Under the pieces are notes generated by a model. The model was given only the letters and a program-made list of their open reading frames with translations. It was not told the DNA's origin and did not search any database. Made by a program: the position numbers and the translations under genes. From Rhizobiaceae bacterium (GTDB lineage Bacteria > Pseudomonadota > Alphaproteobacteria > Rhizobiales > Rhizobiaceae), in NCBI GenBank assembly GCA_004299545.1, contig SCRB01000640.1:1-6920 (forward strand): 6,920 bases of DNA. Direction: 5' to 3'. Of this stretch, positions 5,536 to 6,920 are shown one piece after another. Position 1 is the stretch's first letter, and every line of letters starts with the position of its first letter.

Positions 5536-6375
5536 TTATGCACTGCTGGCGTCGACGGGTTTGACGGCTGGGAAAAAAAGCGTCACGGTCGTTCCGACGC
5601 CGCTCTTGCTTGCCACGTCTATCCTACCTCCGACCATCGAAATAAATGCCTGAACCTGTGTCAGCCCTATGCCAGTGCCGCTCTCTCCCTTCGTTGTGAA
5701 AAAGGGTTCGAATACCTTCTTCACTACTTTTTCAGGCATGCCGCAACCATCGTCTTCGACGCGAACGCGGGCATATACCTGACCGTCTCCGTCTGTGCCT
5801 GTCTTGGCGTCTTCCCAACGATCCGTAACGACGCGAACTTCCCCACCGCCGGGCATGGCATCGCGTGCGTTGACGATCAGATTGAGTATTGCCGCATCGA
5901 AGAAGGCCGGGTCGATCATGCAGTTCGGGATGTCCGAGCCAAGCATAAGTCGAACACGTACGTCTGGTCCGGCGCCATATCTGAGGAACGGCTCAAAGCT
6001 CCTCAGAAACTCGTTCGGATTGCCGGTATGCGCATCGAGAACCTGACGCTTGGCAAAAGCCAGCAGTTGCGAGGCCAAATCAACGCCACGAGCGATCTCT
6101 TTCCGTATCGATCCGATCAGAGGCTGTTGTTTCGCCGGATCGCCCGCGCTGCTTTCGACGAGTCGCAGTCCGGAATCGATGACTGAAAGAAGACTTCTGA
6201 AGTCGTGGGCTATGCCTCCGGTCATTTCACCGATGGCAGTAAGCCGGTCAATCGCACGTTCGCGCTGAACAGCGGCGGAGGCGACGTCCAGAGGGATTTT
6301 CAGCGGCCGGGAGTGTGTTTCCCGCTCTGTCCGCACGGTTTGGAGAGTACTGCGTGGGGACATCCCGCTGGCCAT
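5536..6375 (-). CDS. Soluble sensor histidine kinase without recognisable sensory domain
   Basis: A 279-residue transmitter module. After about 35 poorly structured residues comes a helical HisKA domain with H-box AIGEMTGGIAHDFRSLL (His57 the phosphoacceptor). An HATPase_c domain follows: N-box NLIVNARDAMP (Asn165, Asn169), G1 VEDDGCGMP (208-213), F-box FEPFFTTK (222-229) and G2 GTGIGL (233-238). There is no signal peptide, membrane helix, PAS, GAF or receiver domain, so the kinase is cytoplasmic and probably takes its input through a partner or through its short N-terminus. The H-box style (GGIAHDFRxLL) is that of alphaproteobacterial hybrid-type kinases. SD AGAGGA lies just upstream of ATG 6375, with an in-frame TAG immediately before it, fixing the start at or after this codon; the next ATG is at 6363. 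No response regulator is present in the window. Its stop (5536-5538) touches the SDR remnant, so its 3' flank is a rearrangement point, although motif order indicates an intact kinase core. Confidence 0.9.
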   Translation of the reverse strand: MASGMSPRSTLQTVRTERETHSRPLKIPLDVASAAVQRERAIDRLTAIGEMTGGIAHDFRSLLSVIDSGLRLVESSAGDPAKQQPLIGSIRKEIARGVDLASQLLAFAKRQVLDAHTGNPNEFLRSFEPFLRYGAGPDVRVRLMLGSDIPNCMIDPAFFDAAILNLIVNARDAMPGGGEVRVVTDRWEDAKTGTDGDGQVYARVRVEDDGCGMPEKVVKKVFEPFFTTKGESGTGIGLTQVQAFISMVGGRIDVASKSGVGTTVTLFFPAVKPVDASSA

Positions 6376-6679
6376 GATCCTCTACCTTACGTTCAAAGTG
6401 GCTATTCACAAAAACGAGCGCCGGCGGGAAACCCCTTTATTGAGCTGACAGCGGGCGTTTGATGCCGCCACGCAGCGTCCTTGATCACCCCGGATGCCAT
6501 CCCGAGTTGAGAAAAGCAGCACAATAGACCTGCCAAAATTGTTGCCATCCCGAACCCGTTTTGTCTACCGTCGACGGCACCCGTCAGAGATACACGCCTC
6601 TCCGGTTTCGTTGCAGCGACTGCCGCAAGTATTCAACCAGACACTCGTTCGCTGTGCTCGCGACAGTCGATGGGTCCTA
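6376..6679. promoter_or_regulatory. Intergenic region upstream of the histidine kinase, with an 11-bp direct repeat
   Basis: No gene is supported here. On the minus strand TCGGGATGGCA occurs twice (+ coordinates 6543-6553 and 6495-6505), 48 bp apart start to start. Between them TTGGCAGGTCTATTGT (6521-6536, minus strand) loosely resembles a sigma-54 -24/-12 element, with the GG exact and the -12 GC replaced by GT. The promoter of the kinase gene should lie in this stretch. No FNR box, terminator hairpin or further reading frame with recognisable homology was seen. Confidence 0.35.
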
Positions 6680-6920
6680 TCACTGGCGACGAGCGTGGCC
6701 GGAGCGATCATGCCGGATGACCAGGACGGGAACTTTCGACAGGATCAATACCTCGGCCGTCTGGCTGCCGAGGAGTGCCCGCTCGATGCCCCGCCGTCCA
6801 TGCGAAGCCATGACAATCAGATCGCAACCGTTGCTTTCAGCAGTCTCAACGATCGCGACAGCAGGCCAGGCATTTTGAACGTGGATTGTGTCGGCGGTCA
6901 CTCCCATCTTCCGAGCTGCC
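6680..6920 (-). CDS. Universal stress protein (UspA family), C-terminal part, 5' end outside window
   Basis: The last 79 codons of a Usp-domain protein, open to the right edge. UspA-family proteins are cytoplasmic, often nucleotide-binding, and induced by starvation, low oxygen or other stress. The visible part has the family's final core: AIVETAESNGCDLIVMASHGRRGIERALLGSQTAEVLILSKVPVLVIR. It includes the ATP-binding signature G-x2-G-x9-G-(S/T) as GRRG...GSQT (residues 41-53 of the fragment), so it is likely of the ATP-binding class. A short basic tail (HDRSGHARRQ) ends at TGA 6680-6682. It precedes the histidine kinase on the same strand by 304 bp, too far to assume one transcript. The start, promoter and any FNR box lie outside the window. 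Confidence 0.9.
   Translation of the reverse strand, partial: AARKMGVTADTIHVQNAWPAVAIVETAESNGCDLIVMASHGRRGIERALLGSQTAEVLILSKVPVLVIRHDRSGHARRQ

Noticed and set aside
3941..5538. Insertion sequence or transposon explaining the scar
   Set aside because: No transposase or integrase fragment, terminal inverted repeats or target-site duplication could be found; only a short dispersed-type palindrome is present at one edge.
6561..6878. Plus-strand 105-codon open frame over the Usp gene
   Set aside because: Antisense to the UspA signature GRRG...GSQT; no start signal or motif supports it.
1..6920. CRISPR array, tRNA or rRNA genes
   Set aside because: No regularly spaced repeats and no tRNA/rRNA-like conserved stretches were seen on either strand.

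Overview
The window looks like an accessory or plasmid-type segment of a Rhizobiales alphaproteobacterium (Rhizobium/Sinorhizobium/Ochrobactrum-like). This rests on the high-GC codon use, the rhizobial flavour of the proteins (a TPC-motif P1B ATPase, an L-fuconate pathway, a UspA tail) and a 12-bp palindromic intergenic element (AAAGCGCGTCGC...GCGACGCGCTTT) of a kind I recall from rhizobial genomes. The assignment is inference; no rRNA, tRNA or other marker gene is present.

Left part (1-1952): on the minus strand, the N-terminal 320 codons of an HlyD/RND-type membrane-fusion protein run off the left edge. Upstream of it, on the same strand, is a small secreted cupredoxin with a complete type-1 copper ligand set. 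A 333-bp divergent intergenic region separates the cupredoxin from a plus-strand P-type ATPase. It carries a symmetric FNR/FixK-class box (TTGAC-N4-GTCAA, 1835-1848) about 29 bp, centre to centre, upstream of a good -10 (CATAAT). This is the geometry of a class II oxygen- or NO-responsive promoter reading into the ATPase.

Centre (1953-3980): a 639-codon P1B-type heavy-metal ATPase without an N-terminal metal-binding domain. It has TPC in the membrane metal site and QEAID in the last helix, the pattern of the P1B-5 (Nia-like, Ni/Fe) subgroup, but lacks the C-terminal hemerythrin domain. A perfect 12-bp stem hairpin, probably a terminator or mobile palindromic element, follows it.

Scar (4012-5535): three decayed minus-strand genes in operon order. 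They are an SDR missing its Rossmann motif and active-site segment, an L-fuconate dehydratase with two frameshifts and a nonsense codon, and the N-terminal third of an L-lactate dehydrogenase fused in frame to the broken dehydratase. Together they fit an abandoned non-phosphorylative L-fucose pathway that ends in pyruvate plus L-lactate, with LldD consuming the lactate.

Right part (5536-6920): a soluble histidine kinase with no recognisable sensor domain whose stop codon lies within a few bases of the SDR remnant, then a 304-bp intergenic region, then the C-terminal half of a universal stress protein. Usp proteins, metal P-type ATPases and FNR boxes commonly co-occur in rhizobial microoxic regulons. 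The intact genes may therefore form a low-oxygen/metal-stress cluster inserted into, or rearranged against, an older sugar-catabolism operon.
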